In this document: positions 55,546 to 64,000 of the stretch, in pieces
How the letters are laid out: each line of letters starts with the position of its first letter
Numbering within the stretch: the first letter of the stretch is position 1
Assembly: GCA_963759545.1 (NCBI GenBank)
Contig: CAVXAB010000014.1
Span: forward strand, 1 to 64,000
Direction of reading: 5' to 3'
From: Trebonia sp963759545
Lineage (GTDB): Bacteria > Actinomycetota > Actinomycetes > Streptosporangiales > Streptosporangiaceae
Length of the DNA: 64,000 nt
Position numbers and translations under genes: made by a program
The notes under the pieces: generated by a model
What the model saw: the letters and a program-made list of their open reading frames with translations, nothing else
The model's database searches: none
What the model was told of the DNA's origin: nothing

Positions 55546-55595
55546 CGCACGCGCCTAAGGGGGTAAGCGCCGCAGCCGTCGGCGATCAGCAGATG

Positions 55596-55721
55596 TCAGT
55601 AGTCATCATCAGAGGAGGTGGCTTCGCTCCAGAGGTCGAGGTCGGCCCGCTGGGCCTGGACCTTCCGCCACACCGCGAAACCGCCAAGAGCAACCACAAT
55701 GAGGATCAGCAGCTTCTTCAT
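55596..55721 (-). CDS. DLW-39 family small membrane protein
   Basis: 41 residues, too short for most gene callers: ATG with first base 55721, stop TGA at 55596-55598. MKKLLILIVVALGGFAVWRK forms one membrane helix, followed by VQAQRADLDLWSEATSSDDD. The DLW motif and length identify the actinobacterial DLW-39 family, typically encoded near gyrA and the tRNA-Ile/Ala genes. Function unknown. Confidence 0.9.
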   Translation of the reverse strand: MKKLLILIVVALGGFAVWRKVQAQRADLDLWSEATSSDDDY

Positions 55722-55725
55722 CCCG

Positions 55726-55902
55726 CTAGCCTACCCCTCGCCCTGCGAGGTCCCGCTCAATCTCTTGCAAGGACCTGCCCTTAGTCTCCGGTACCTCGCG
55801 CCAGAAGTAGAGCAGCGCGACCAGGGTGAGGGAACCGAACAGGAGGAACACCCTCATAGCGCCGATCACGTTCTTGGCCAGTGGATCACCGTTGGCCCAG
55901 GA
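55726..55902 (-). pseudogene. C-terminal remnant of a sugar MFS transporter
   Basis: The frame reads ...VIGAMRVFLLFGSLTLVALLYFWREVPETKGRSLQEIERDLAGRGVG and stops at 55726. PETKGRSLQEIE is the hallmark end of sugar-porter MFS proteins; the preceding 400 residues are missing. The apparent start lies inside the tRNA-Ile terminator hairpin, so it is not an original gene start. Confidence 0.8.
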
Positions 55903-55910
55903 AAACGAGA

Positions 55911-55935
55911 GTGGCCCTACAAGCTGTAGGGCCAC
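55911..55935 (-). terminator. Hairpin terminator downstream of tRNA-Ile
   Basis: GTGGCCCTAC (55911-55920) and GTAGGGCCAC (55926-55935) form a perfect 10-bp stem with loop AAGCT. On the minus strand it is followed by TCTCGTTTTCC, a short T-rich run, 50 bases after the tRNA-Ile 3' end. On the plus strand TGTTCTTGTCTTC follows, so it may work both ways. Confidence 0.75.
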
Positions 55936-55984
55936 TGTTCTTGTCTTCTAGGGCCAGTCTGACCGATCCGCCAGGTCAGGCCGG

Positions 55985-56059
55985 TGGGGGTACGTGGACT
56001 TGAACCACGGGACCTCTTCCTTATCAGGGAAGCGCTCTAACCGACTGAGCTATACCCCC
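55985..56059 (-). tRNA. tRNA-Ile (anticodon GAT)
   Basis: Minus strand: acceptor GGGGGTA (56059-56053) with TACCCCC, D-arm TAGCTCAGTCGGTTAGAGC, anticodon stem CTTCC, loop CTGATAA, GGAAG, T-arm CGTGGTTCAAGTCCACG, discriminator A at 55985. CCA is not encoded. Anticodon GAT. Confidence 0.97.
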
Positions 56060-56114
56060 GTCGGGGTGTCCCGTAAAGAAGACTTCGCTACTCTATCGCA
56101 TCCAGCAGACTGCT

Positions 56115-57485
56115 TCAGTCTGTCTCGCGGAGAGTAACTTCGATGCCGCCGATGGTCTTGGCGATCAGGTTGTAGATCACCGATCCGACCGTGGACATCG
56201 CGGTGATCAGCACGATGTTCAGCGCGCCGAGCATCGCGGTGTAGCCGAGGATCAGCGACGCGGAGAACCAGTGCGAGATGTTCGTGCCCGTGGAGCTCTG
56301 GCTTGAGGTGATCGACGACACCGTGTGCTGCAGCGAGTCGAAGACGCCGAGCGCGGACAGCACCATGTAGAGCACCGCGACGGCAACGAACAGGATGATG
56401 AACGCGACGACCGAGGCCACGAAGCTGAACTTCATGACCGACCAGGGCTCGACCCGCGCGAGCGTCAGCATCGCCTGGCGCTTGGTCGACTTGCGCGTCT
56501 GGATGTTCCTGGCCGAACCGCGCCGCTGCCAGGCGGAGGTCACCGAGCTCGCCAGGCCGGCGGCCGCTCCGCCGACGGCCGACGCACCGGAGGAAAACCC
56601 GTTGCTCGACGAGTATCCGTTACGCGGCGGCGGGGCTCCGGTGCCGCCCGCCGGCGCCGAGGTCGGTGGTGCCGAGGTCGGGGATGTGGAGGTCGGCGAT
56701 GCCGACGTCCGGGAAGCCGAGTAACCGGACGGCGACGCGTAGGCCGTGCCCGAACGCGACGACCCGGCCCCGGAGTAAGACGGACCCGCCCCGGTCGGAG
56801 CGACAGTCGGCGCGGACGTTGTGGGCGACGCGGCCGAAGCCGACGCGGTACCGGTCGACGCGGCCGCGGACGGCGTGAACGCCGGCTTGCGGCCGCTGTT
56901 AACGGCCGACGTTCCGTTCTCCGCCGAGGCTACGGAGTCGGCCGAGGTGGCAGAGTCGGCCGAGTCGGCTTCTGGCGCTGCCTCCGTCTGCTGGCTCCTT
57001 AGCCAGCTGCTGTCCCCCGAGCTCATCGTTCGCCGACTCCCTTGCCGTTCGCTACCGCGCCCGTTAGCCCCCGAAGACCCGGACGAATCAGCTGACCGCC
57101 CCTTCGCCTTGCCAATCGTCTCGGCGGGCAGTGGCACCTCGGTACTCGATCCGGCTTCCGTCGTGCCCTCAGCCGCGGTGTCCGCGGACGCGTCATCCGC
57201 AGAAGTCGCCGCGACATCCCCAGCAGAAGTCGCGGTGTCCACGGAGTCCTCTGCGGGCGCGGTGTCACCCGAAGCGGAGGAGTCCCCCTTGGCGCCGCCG
57301 GACCGCCGCGACGCTCCGGAGCGCGAGCTTCCGGTTCTCGTCCGTGATGATGACATGATGCCATTGTCAACGATCGTGTCTGAGGCCTCCCCATCCGGGT
57401 CGACTTTCAGACTTGGGGGCGCCATGATGAGCGGCGGTTGAGTCGTTCGACCCGCCTCGTCCACGCCGTCCTCCTTGGTACTCAC
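56115..57485 (-). CDS. DUF3566 membrane protein downstream of gyrA
   Basis: 456 residues from GTG with first base 57485, preceded by AGGTG; a start at 57533 is in frame but less likely. About 330 residues of Ser/Thr/Ala/Gly-rich low complexity precede the DUF3566 domain: KRQAMLTLARVEPWSVMKFSF, a long membrane helix, VFDSLQHTVSSI, a second helix and VGSVIYNLIAKTIGGIEVTLRE. DUF3566 genes follow gyrA in nearly all actinomycetes. Function unknown. The low-complexity head is far longer than the domain and probably disordered in the cytoplasm. Confidence 0.88.
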   Translation of the reverse strand: MSTKEDGVDEAGRTTQPPLIMAPPSLKVDPDGEASDTIVDNGIMSSSRTRTGSSRSGASRRSGGAKGDSSASGDTAPAEDSVDTATSAGDVAATSADDASADTAAEGTTEAGSSTEVPLPAETIGKAKGRSADSSGSSGANGRGSERQGSRRTMSSGDSSWLRSQQTEAAPEADSADSATSADSVASAENGTSAVNSGRKPAFTPSAAASTGTASASAASPTTSAPTVAPTGAGPSYSGAGSSRSGTAYASPSGYSASRTSASPTSTSPTSAPPTSAPAGGTGAPPPRNGYSSSNGFSSGASAVGGAAAGLASSVTSAWQRRGSARNIQTRKSTKRQAMLTLARVEPWSVMKFSFVASVVAFIILFVAVAVLYMVLSALGVFDSLQHTVSSITSSQSSTGTNISHWFSASLILGYTAMLGALNIVLITAMSTVGSVIYNLIAKTIGGIEVTLRETD

Positions 57486-57574
57486 TGGGGCACCTATGTA
57501 CCTTTGCGTTGACACTATCCGAGACCCGTCCACACTTCAGACGCAGCTACCCCCCGGTTAGTTGCATTAATCGC

Positions 57575-60214
57575 CTATTCGTTACCTGAAACTTCATCCA
57601 CAGGGCCGTCTACGGCGTTATCCACGGCGTTATCCACAGCGCCGTCCACAACCTCATCCACAGCGACGACCACAGATTCCGACTCCGCATTGCGGGCCAG
57701 TGCCACGACGCTGTCCCCCGGGGCGAGGTTCATCAGCCGCACGCCCATCGTCTGGCGGCCCGACTGCTTTACTTCCCCGGCCCTGGTCCTGATAACGCCC
57801 CCGGCCGAGGTAATCGCGAACACCTCGTCGTCGGGACCGACCATCAGCGCGCCCACGAGGCCGCCACGGTCCTCGACGATCCGCGCCGTGATGACGCCAA
57901 GGCCACCCCGGTTGCGCAGCGGGTACTGGTCGGCCGGCGTGCGCTTGGCATATCCGCCGTCGGTCGCCACCAGAACGTCCTCGCCCTCCCGGACGACGTA
58001 CATCCCGAGCAGCTTGTCGCCGTCGTTGAACCGCATGCCGATCACGCCGGAGGTGGCCCGCCCCATCGGCCGGAGCTGGTCGTCGTCGGCGTGGAAGCGC
58101 AGCGCCTGCGCGCCCTTGCTCACCAGCAGCAGGTCTTCGTCAGGCGACACGAGCTCGGCGCTGATCACCTCGTCGTCCTCGCGCAGGTTGATCGCGATCA
58201 GCCCGCCGGAGCGCGCGGAGTCGTACTCGGACAGCCGTGACTTCTTCACCAGGCCGGAACGGGTCGCGAGCACCAGGTACGGCGCCACCGCGTAATCCTT
58301 GAGCGTCAGCACCTCGGCGATCTGCTCGTCCGGCTGGAAGGCGAGCATGTTCGCCACGTGCTGGCCGCGCGCGTCGCGCCCGGCGTCGGGCAGCTCGTAC
58401 CCCTTGGCCCGGTAGACCCGGCCCTTGTTCGTGAAGAACAGCATCCAGTTGTGGGTCGAGGTCACGAAGAAGTGGTCGACGATGTCGTCTGACCGCAGCG
58501 CCGCGCCGCGCACGCCCTTCCCGCCGCGCTTCTGCGCACGGTACTGGTCGGTGTTGGTCCGCTTCGCGTAGCCGCCGCGGGTGATCGTCACCACGATGTC
58601 GGACTCCGCGATCAGGTCCTCGTCGGCGACCTCGCCGTCATAGGCGATAATCTCGGTCCGCCGCGCGTCGCCGTACTTGCCGACGATCTCGCCAAGCTCG
58701 GTCCCGATGATCTCCCGCTGCCTGGCGGGCGAGTCCAGGATCGCCTGGAGGTCGGCGATAGTGGCTTCGAGTTCGTCACGCTCGTCGATCAGCGCCTGCC
58801 GCTCAAGGGCGGCCAGCTTGCGCAGCTGCATGTCCAGGATCGCGCGGGCCTGGATCTCGTCGATCCCAAGCAGCCCCATGAGGCCGACCTGCGCGGCAGC
58901 CGCCGACTCCGAGCCGCGAATCAAAGCGATGACCTGGTCGATCGCGTCGATCGCAGCGATAAGCGCGGCGACGATGTGCAGCCGCTCCTGTGCCTTGCGC
59001 AGCCGGAACCGCGTCCGGCGCTGGATCACCTCGATCTGGTGCGCGACCCAGTACCTGATCATCTGGTCCAGGCGCAGGGTGCGCGGCACGCCGTCGACCA
59101 GGGCCAGCATGATCACGCCGAAGGTGTCCTGCAGCTGCGTGTGCTTGAACAGGTTGTTCAGCACAACCTTCTCGATGGCGTCGCGCTTGAGCACGATCAC
59201 GAGCCGCTGCCCGGTCCTGCCGCTGGTCTCGTCGCGCACGTCGGCGATCCCGGACAGGCGCCCGTCCTTGACCAGCTCAGCGATCTTGGACGCCAGGTTG
59301 TCCGGGTTGACCTGGAACGGAAGCTCCTTGACCACCAGGCAGTTGCGGCCGTGGATCTCCTCGTGCTCCACGACGGCGCGCATGGTGATCGAGCCGCGCC
59401 CGGTCCGGTAGGCCTCGCGGATGCCGCGCCGCCCGACGATCTGCCCCCGGGTCGGGAAGTCGGGGCCGGGGATGCGCTCCATCAGCCCGTCGAGCAGGTC
59501 CTCGTACGGCGCCCGCTGCGGTACCCCGTCCTCGGTCTCGGTCCGCGGCTCTGCTGCAACAGTCCCAGCGGCCGGGTGCTCGAAGCGCTCGAAGTTCTCC
59601 AGGTACCAATGCACGCCTGCGGCGATCTCGCGCAGGTTGTGCGGCGGGATCTTGGTGGCCATCCCGACCGCGATGCCCTCGGAGCCGTTGACCAGCAGGT
59701 TGGGGAACCGGGCGGGCAGCACGACGGGCTCCTGCGACCGGCCGTCGTAGTTCGGCCGGAAGTCAACGGTGTCCTCGTTGATGTCCCGCAGCATCTCCAT
59801 CGCCAGCGGGGCCAGGCGGCACTCGGTGTACCGCATGGCGGCGGGCGGGTCGTTGCCCGGCGAGCCGAAGTTCCCCTGCCCGGAGACCAGCGGCATCCGC
59901 ATCGACCAGGGCTGGGCCATCCGCACCAGCGCGTCGTAGATCGCGCTGTCGCCGTGCGGGTGGTAGTTGCCCATGACCTCGCCGACGACGCGCGAGCACT
60001 TGAAGAACCCGCGGTCGGGCCGGAAGCCCTGGTCGTACATCCCGTAGAGGATGCGCGTGTGCACGGGCTTGAGCCCGTCGCGCACGTCGGGCAGCGCCCG
60101 GCCGACGATCACGGACATCGCGTAGTCGATGTAGCTACGCTGCATCTCGACCTGGATGTCAACCGGCTCGGTCCGGTCGTGCCCCCCCTCGGGCGGCCCC
60201 ATCACTTCGGTCAC
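57575..60214 (-). CDS. gyrA: DNA gyrase subunit A
   Basis: 879 residues from GTG with first base 60214 after GAGAGG. The breakage-reunion core has the catalytic Tyr in AMRYTECRLAP and the quinolone-determining stretch HPHGDSAIYDALVRMAQ with Ser and Asp at the usual resistance positions, so no target mutation is seen. The GyrA-box AQKRGGKGV is in the C-terminal beta-pinwheel. The last 30 residues are an unusual acidic tail (VDEVVDGAVDNAVDNAVDG...) encoded by DnaA-box-like repeats. Confidence 0.98.
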   Translation of the reverse strand: MTEVMGPPEGGHDRTEPVDIQVEMQRSYIDYAMSVIVGRALPDVRDGLKPVHTRILYGMYDQGFRPDRGFFKCSRVVGEVMGNYHPHGDSAIYDALVRMAQPWSMRMPLVSGQGNFGSPGNDPPAAMRYTECRLAPLAMEMLRDINEDTVDFRPNYDGRSQEPVVLPARFPNLLVNGSEGIAVGMATKIPPHNLREIAAGVHWYLENFERFEHPAAGTVAAEPRTETEDGVPQRAPYEDLLDGLMERIPGPDFPTRGQIVGRRGIREAYRTGRGSITMRAVVEHEEIHGRNCLVVKELPFQVNPDNLASKIAELVKDGRLSGIADVRDETSGRTGQRLVIVLKRDAIEKVVLNNLFKHTQLQDTFGVIMLALVDGVPRTLRLDQMIRYWVAHQIEVIQRRTRFRLRKAQERLHIVAALIAAIDAIDQVIALIRGSESAAAAQVGLMGLLGIDEIQARAILDMQLRKLAALERQALIDERDELEATIADLQAILDSPARQREIIGTELGEIVGKYGDARRTEIIAYDGEVADEDLIAESDIVVTITRGGYAKRTNTDQYRAQKRGGKGVRGAALRSDDIVDHFFVTSTHNWMLFFTNKGRVYRAKGYELPDAGRDARGQHVANMLAFQPDEQIAEVLTLKDYAVAPYLVLATRSGLVKKSRLSEYDSARSGGLIAINLREDDEVISAELVSPDEDLLLVSKGAQALRFHADDDQLRPMGRATSGVIGMRFNDGDKLLGMYVVREGEDVLVATDGGYAKRTPADQYPLRNRGGLGVITARIVEDRGGLVGALMVGPDDEVFAITSAGGVIRTRAGEVKQSGRQTMGVRLMNLAPGDSVVALARNAESESVVVAVDEVVDGAVDNAVDNAVDGPVDEVSGNE
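57594..57662. repeat. DnaA-box-like 9-mers encoding the GyrA tail
   Basis: On the plus strand: TCATCCACA (57594-57602), TTATCCACG (57618-57626), TTATCCACA (57630-57638) and TCATCCACA (57654-57662), most spaced by multiples of 12 bp. A 14-base word, CCTGTGGATGAAGT on the minus strand, is shared exactly with the cyclotransferase insertion 32 kb away. Confidence 0.6.
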
Positions 60215-60319
60215 TTCGCAACCTCTCGCTCAAAAAAGATCAAAACAAGTTCGTCCGAACGGGTTCGTGTTTCACGTGGATCATTCGGCTACTCGCCTGT
60301 CGGGCTTCCGGGAAATCGG

Positions 60320-62321
60320 CTAGATGTCCAGGAACCGCACATCCTTCGCGTTACGCGTGATGAAGGAGCGGCGGGACTCGACGTCCTCGCCCATGAGCAC
60401 GCTGAACAGCTCGTCGGCCTGCGCCGCGTCGTCCAGGGTCACCTGGAGCAGCACCCGGCGCGCCGGGTTCATCGTGGTCTCCCACAGCTCTTCGGCGTCC
60501 ATCTCGCCAAGGCCCTTGAACCGCTGCACGCCGTCCCGCGGCCGCGGGTCCCTGCGCCCGGCGGCGATGCCCGCCTCGACGACCCGGTCCCGCTCGAGAT
60601 CGGAGTACGCGTACTCCGGGTCCACCCCGCGCTCGCCCCACTTGATCTTGTAGAGCGGCGGCTGGGCGAGGTACACGTGCCCGGCGTCGACGAGCGGCTT
60701 CATGAACCGGAAGAGCAGCGTCAGCAGCAGCGTCCTGATGTGCTGCCCGTCCACGTCGGCGTCCGCCATCAGGATGATCTTGTGGTAGCGGAGCTTGGTG
60801 ATGTCGAACTCGTCGTGGATGCCCGCGCCGAGCGCGGTGATCATCGCCTGGACCTCGGTGTTCTTAAGCACCCGGTCGATGCGCGACTTCTCAACGTTGA
60901 TGATCTTGCCGCGGATCGGCAGGATCGCCTGGAACTGCGGGTCACGGCCGCCCTTGGCGGAGCCGCCGGCGGAGTCGCCCTCGACCACGTAGATCTCGGA
61001 CTTCGACGGGTCGGTCGACTGGCAGTCGGCCAGCTTGCCCGGCAGCCCGTTAGTCTCCATCGCCGACTTGCGCCGGGTGAGGTCGCGCGCCTGGCGGGCC
61101 GCGATCCGCGCCCGCGCCGCCTGCTGCACCTTGTCGATGATTCCCTTGGCCTCGCCCGGGTTCCTGTCGAACCAGGCGCGCAACTGATCGTTCGTCACCT
61201 TCTGCACGAACGACTTCGCCTCGGTGTTGCCGAGCTTGGTCTTGGTCTGGCCCTCGAACTGCGGCTCGGCCAGCTTGACCGAGACGATCGCGGTGAGGCC
61301 CTCGCGGATGTCCTCGCCGGTGAAGTTCGGGTCCTTCTCCCTGAGGAACTTGGCGTCCCGCGCGTACTTGTTGACGACCGTGGTCAGCGCGGCACGGAAC
61401 CCTTCCTCGTGCGTGCCTCCCTCGGCCGTGTTGATGACGTTCGCGAACGTGTGCACCGACTCGTTGTACGAGCCGTTCCACTGCATCGCGATCTCGGCCG
61501 ACATGCCTGGCTGCTCGTCGCCGAACTCGATGACCTGCGCGTGCACCGGCTCCTTGGACGCGTTCAGGTACCGGACGAAGTCGGCGATGCCGCCGGGGTA
61601 CTCGTAAATTACCGTGCGAGCCTTGCCGACGGCCGAGCCTGCGCTCGGGGACGGCACGAGCGTGTCGTCCTCTTCGTCGTCGGCGACGACCTTCGCGAGC
61701 CGCTCGTCGGTCAGCGAGATACGCAGTCCGCGGTTGAGGAACGCCGTCTCCTGAAGCCGCCTTGACAGCGTCTCAAAGGACCACTCGGTCGTCTCGAAGA
61801 TCGTGTCGTCTGGCCAGAATGTCGTCGTCGTCCCGGTCTCGGTCGTCGCCTCGCCGCGGTGCAGCGGCGCGAGCGGCGCGCCCTCGACGGTAGCTCTGCG
61901 ACCAGACGTAGCCGTCCCGGCGTACCTCGATGTCGACCCGGATGGACAGCGCGCTGACCACGGAGATGCCGACGCCGTGCAGGCCGCCGGAGACCGCGTA
62001 CGACTTGCCGTCGAACTTGCCGCCGGCGTGCAGCGTGGTCATGACGACCTCAAGGGCCGGCCGCTTCTCAACGGGGTGCTCGTCCACAGGGATGCCACGG
62101 CCGTCGTCCGTGACCCGGACGCCGCCGTCGGCAAGGAGGATGACCTCAACCTTGGTGGCGTAGCCCGCAAGCGCCTCGTCCACCGAGTTATCCACAACCT
62201 CGTACACAAGGTGGTGCAGTCCGCGTTCGCCGGTCGAGCCGATGTACATGCCGGGACGCTTACGGACGGCCTCAAGGCCCTCGAGTACGGTGATGGACCG
62301 CGCGTCGTAATCGTTCGACAA
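60320..62321 (-). CDS. gyrB: DNA gyrase subunit B (one frameshift)
   Basis: Starts at TTG with first base 62321, seven bases after GGAG. N-part: ITVLEGLEAVRKRPGMYIGSTGERGLHHLVYEVVDNSVDEALAG, DDGRGIPVD and GGLHGVGISVVSALS form the GHKL ATPase. One extra base near 61889 shifts the frame after VWSQSY; the frame resumes as VEGAPLAPLHRGEATTETG. Then TOPRIM motifs EGDSAGGSAKGGRD and DADVDGQHIR, and the C-terminal QRFKGLGEMDAEELWETTMNP. Essential gene, so the shift is almost certainly an artefact. Confidence 0.96.
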
Positions 62322-62570
62322 AGTGAAGCTCCATCCATCGTGCTGCTGCCAGCGCCTCGGCCCCCGTGGTCACCAGACGTACGACCAAGCCGTCAGCGCC
62401 GTGGCCGCGCGGCCCGCACGCAGCCCCAGCCACCGGCAGTCTTATCCACGTGACTACCTTCTATTTTAGCCGTGGTTACCGACACTCGGGTCCGCCTTGA
62501 CGGCACGTGTCGTTCCTGGTTTGGCTGTGGTTTCGCGGGGCGCGTCGGGGGTCGGGCGCGCGCGTCTCGG

Positions 62571-62597
62571 CGTGACCGACAAAACCAATCGGTCACG
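62571..62597. repeat. 9-bp inverted repeat upstream of gyrB
   Basis: CGTGACCGA (62571-62579), nine-base loop CAAAACCAA, TCGGTCACG (62589-62597). Symmetric arms of this kind may be an operator or a leader hairpin for gyrB, whose start is 250 bases downstream. Confidence 0.5.
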
Positions 62598-62946
62598 CGG
62601 AAGCCGCGCGCCCGTACCCATCGCGCGCCCCACTCAACCACAGCTGACCTGGTGTGACAGGCCATCAGGATGACTCTGGGAGCACCGGTTCCACGGCTCG
62701 GTTTGGTCAGGTTCGCCTTGTCATGACTTTTGGTGGTGCTGCCGCGAAGAGTCCACAGGGTGGTTCATCTGGTCGCGGAAGGCCAGATTCTTCCCGCGTG
62801 GCTAGCGGATCGCGCCATGGCACTCCCTCGTGCTGCCGGGGGCAGGGAGGGTAGGGCTCGTCTCATGACTGGGTGAAACTGTCCACATAGTGGAACGCTT
62901 GAGTGGGCTCATCTCTTCCCTGAAGCAGGCCTGTCTCGCGAGGTTT

Positions 62947-62961
62947 TCCACAGGCTGTGGA
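62947..62961. promoter_or_regulatory. Palindrome made of two DnaA-box-like halves
   Basis: TCCACAG-G-CTGTGGA is a perfect 15-bp palindrome; its left side extends to TTTTCCACA, one mismatch from the DnaA consensus, and its right side to TGTGGATTG. A possible DnaA site between recF/dciA and gyrB. Confidence 0.4.
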
Positions 62962-63081
62962 TTGTAGTGCGTCGGCTGCGGACGCTTCGCGTCGGTGTTC
63001 GAAGTGTGCGGGATGACATGGGATCAGATGTGCGGGGTCAGCGCTTAACGGGGCTCTGCTCTCTGTCCACAGGGTGGGCGG

Positions 63082-63637
63082 TTAGCGGACTCGCAGGCGG
63101 CCGCCGCGTCTTGGGGGGCCTGAGGGGCCGTTTACACGGATGTGGCGGACGGTGTTGTGGCCCAGTTCCTCGGCTAGGCGCTTGAGGAGCTGCGGGGCCA
63201 TGAGGCGGACCTGGGTGGCCCAGGCGGGGGAGTCGGCGGAGACGGTTAGCTCGCCCGCGTCGAAGGACTCTGGCTTCGTGTGCAGGGCGAGCTGGGGGCC
63301 CACGATGTCCACCCAGTGGCCGAAGACGGCGCCTACCGCGGCCCTTTCCCGCCAGCCGCGCGCCGACAGGAGGCCGCCGACGGCCGCGGTGAGCGGCTGT
63401 GGATCGTCCCGCCTTGGCCTGGCCGACCAGGACAGGGACGGTGTGGCTTCCTGAGTCAGGCCCCCTCGTTCTGGATCCTGGGTCTTGCTGCTGCTGGCGC
63501 TGAGGGGTGCCCGGGCGGTCTCCCCTGGCCCAGGCGTCGGCTCTGGCCCTTGCCAGGGCCTCGGAGGCTAGCCGGGCACGCTCTGGGTCAGGGCGCATCG
63601 GTCCCCGGGCTGCCCCCCCGGTGACCCCCCCAAGCAT
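63082..63637 (-). CDS. dciA: DUF721 protein DciA, replicative helicase loader (one frameshift)
   Basis: ATG with first base 63637 (or 63598) to TGA near 63082. N-part PDPERARLASEALARARADAWARG, then a +1 shift near 63410; the restored frame gives DPQPLTAAVGGLLSARGW, VGAVFGHWVDIVGPQLALHTKPESFDAGEL and AWATQVRLMAPQLLKRLAEELGHNTVRHIRV, the DUF721/DciA core. DciA helps load DnaB on DNA and lies between recF and gyrB in actinomycetes. Confidence 0.9.
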
Positions 63638-63649
63638 GGGTGTCTCTCA

Positions 63650-64000
63650 TTACCCCCTCGCCGGGGCGAAGCCCCGGGACGGCGCCTGCGGCGCCGGGTT
63701 CGTCCTCAGTGGCTGGGGCGTTGGTCCGCTTTCATCCGCCTCGCGTCGGCGACGGGCCTCGGTCAGGGTGCCGGCGGAGACCCTGAAGTGGGCGCCGGTG
63801 AGGAGGCTGGGGATATCTTCCGGGACGGCAGCGGTGACCAGGACCTGCTCGGCTTCCGCCACGAGGGCGGCAAGGCGGTCCCTGCGGCCCGCGTCGAGCT
63901 CGGCGAAGACGTCATCGAGGATCAGCACCGGGTCCTCGCGGCCGGTCCGGAGCAGGTCGAAGCTGGCCAGGCGGAGCGCGAGCGCGAGCGACCAGGACTC
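63650..64000 (-). CDS. recF: DNA replication and repair protein RecF, C-terminal part (cut by window edge)
   Basis: About 116 C-terminal residues: ESWSLALALRLASFDLLR, then VLILDDVFAELDAGRRDRLAALV (Walker B and D-loop), QVLVTAAVPEDIP and a charged tail ending at TAA 63650-63652. The SWSLAL block is the RecF signature region. RecF is an SMC-like ATPase that loads RecA at gaps. The order recF-dciA-gyrB places dnaN and dnaA beyond the right edge. Confidence 0.93.
   Translation of the reverse strand, partial: ESWSLALALRLASFDLLRTGREDPVLILDDVFAELDAGRRDRLAALVAEAEQVLVTAAVPEDIPSLLTGAHFRVSAGTLTEARRRREADESGPTPQPLRTNPAPQAPSRGFAPARG

Larger units (their letters stand above)
62322..63081. other. 760-bp interval between dciA and gyrB
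   Basis: No convincing coding frame. It should contain the gyrBA promoter. It holds two palindromes, at 62571-62597 and 62947-62961, and a small TCCAC-ATA-GTGGA symmetry near 62883. Short runs such as TTTTCCACA resemble DnaA boxes, as expected close to oriC. Confidence 0.5.

Noticed and set aside
61880..61900. Programmed ribosomal frameshift in gyrB
   Set aside because: No slippery heptamer or pseudoknot is apparent, and similar one-base shifts occur in many genes here; a sequence error is simpler.
62393..62665. A 90-residue Arg-rich open frame upstream of gyrB
   Set aside because: Composition is that of random GC-rich DNA, with no ribosome site; not coding.

Overview
The window is high-GC chromosomal DNA from an actinomycete. 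The evidence is an actinobacterial signature gene set (FhaA, FhaB, PstP, RodA, PbpA, PknA, PknB, CrgA, DUF5324, DLW-39, DUF3566) and the origin-proximal run recF-dciA-gyrB-gyrA-DUF3566-tRNA-Ile-tRNA-Ala. recF is cut by the right edge, so dnaN, dnaA and oriC are expected just beyond 64000. I cannot assign a genus from sequence alone; a filamentous or Streptosporangiales-like actinomycete would fit.

Layout. (1) 1-881: an AbrB-like protein translationally coupled to a cut tyrosine integrase, lying against the 3' end of a tRNA-Leu(CAG); probably one end of an integrated element. (2) 1111-12421: the cell-wall growth and signalling cluster fhaA-fhaB-pstP-rodA-pbpA-pknA-pknB, then crgA, a rhomboid protease and a cyclophilin. 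(3) 12585-24734: small actinobacterial proteins, a HerA/VirB4-like ATPase, a sugar-lactone oxidase with a divergent PLP aldolase, an MFS transporter, and a tightly packed lipoprotein / four-TM FtsH-like protease / HExxH-protein module. (4) 24661-37358: the most interesting block. It holds a corrinoid methyltransferase island: MttB-family methyltransferase without pyrrolysine, corrinoid protein, methyl-corrinoid:THF methyltransferase, RamA-like reductive activase, DUF1638, dimethylglycine dehydrogenase/GcvT fusion, EtfB, EtfA, an IclR regulator and PurU. Together they predict stepwise demethylation of glycine betaine (or a similar betaine) onto tetrahydrofolate, with electrons leaving through ETF. 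(5) 37414-52355: two ABC systems, decayed MFS and HNH genes, an aldo/keto reductase, two acyl-CoA dehydrogenases, LysR- and MarR-controlled units and an LLM-hemerythrin fusion enzyme. (6) 52447-64000: J-domain/PASTA protein, tRNA-Ala, Fpg-type glycosylase, HAD protein, DLW-39, tRNA-Ile, DUF3566, gyrA, gyrB, dciA, recF.

Sequence quality matters here. About twenty single-base frameshifts interrupt otherwise intact genes, including the essential gyrB, dciA and pknB. Since gyrB cannot be lost, most are probably assembly or sequencing indels, and I annotate those genes across the shifts.

Non-coding structure worth attention: a dispersed palindromic element in two copies (about 16.5 and 53.2 kb), in-frame clusters of DnaA-box-like 9-mers inside the glutaminyl cyclase gene and at the 3' end of gyrA, a 54-bp tandem repeat just before the dimethylglycine dehydrogenase gene, and a 23-bp-arm palindrome before DUF1638.
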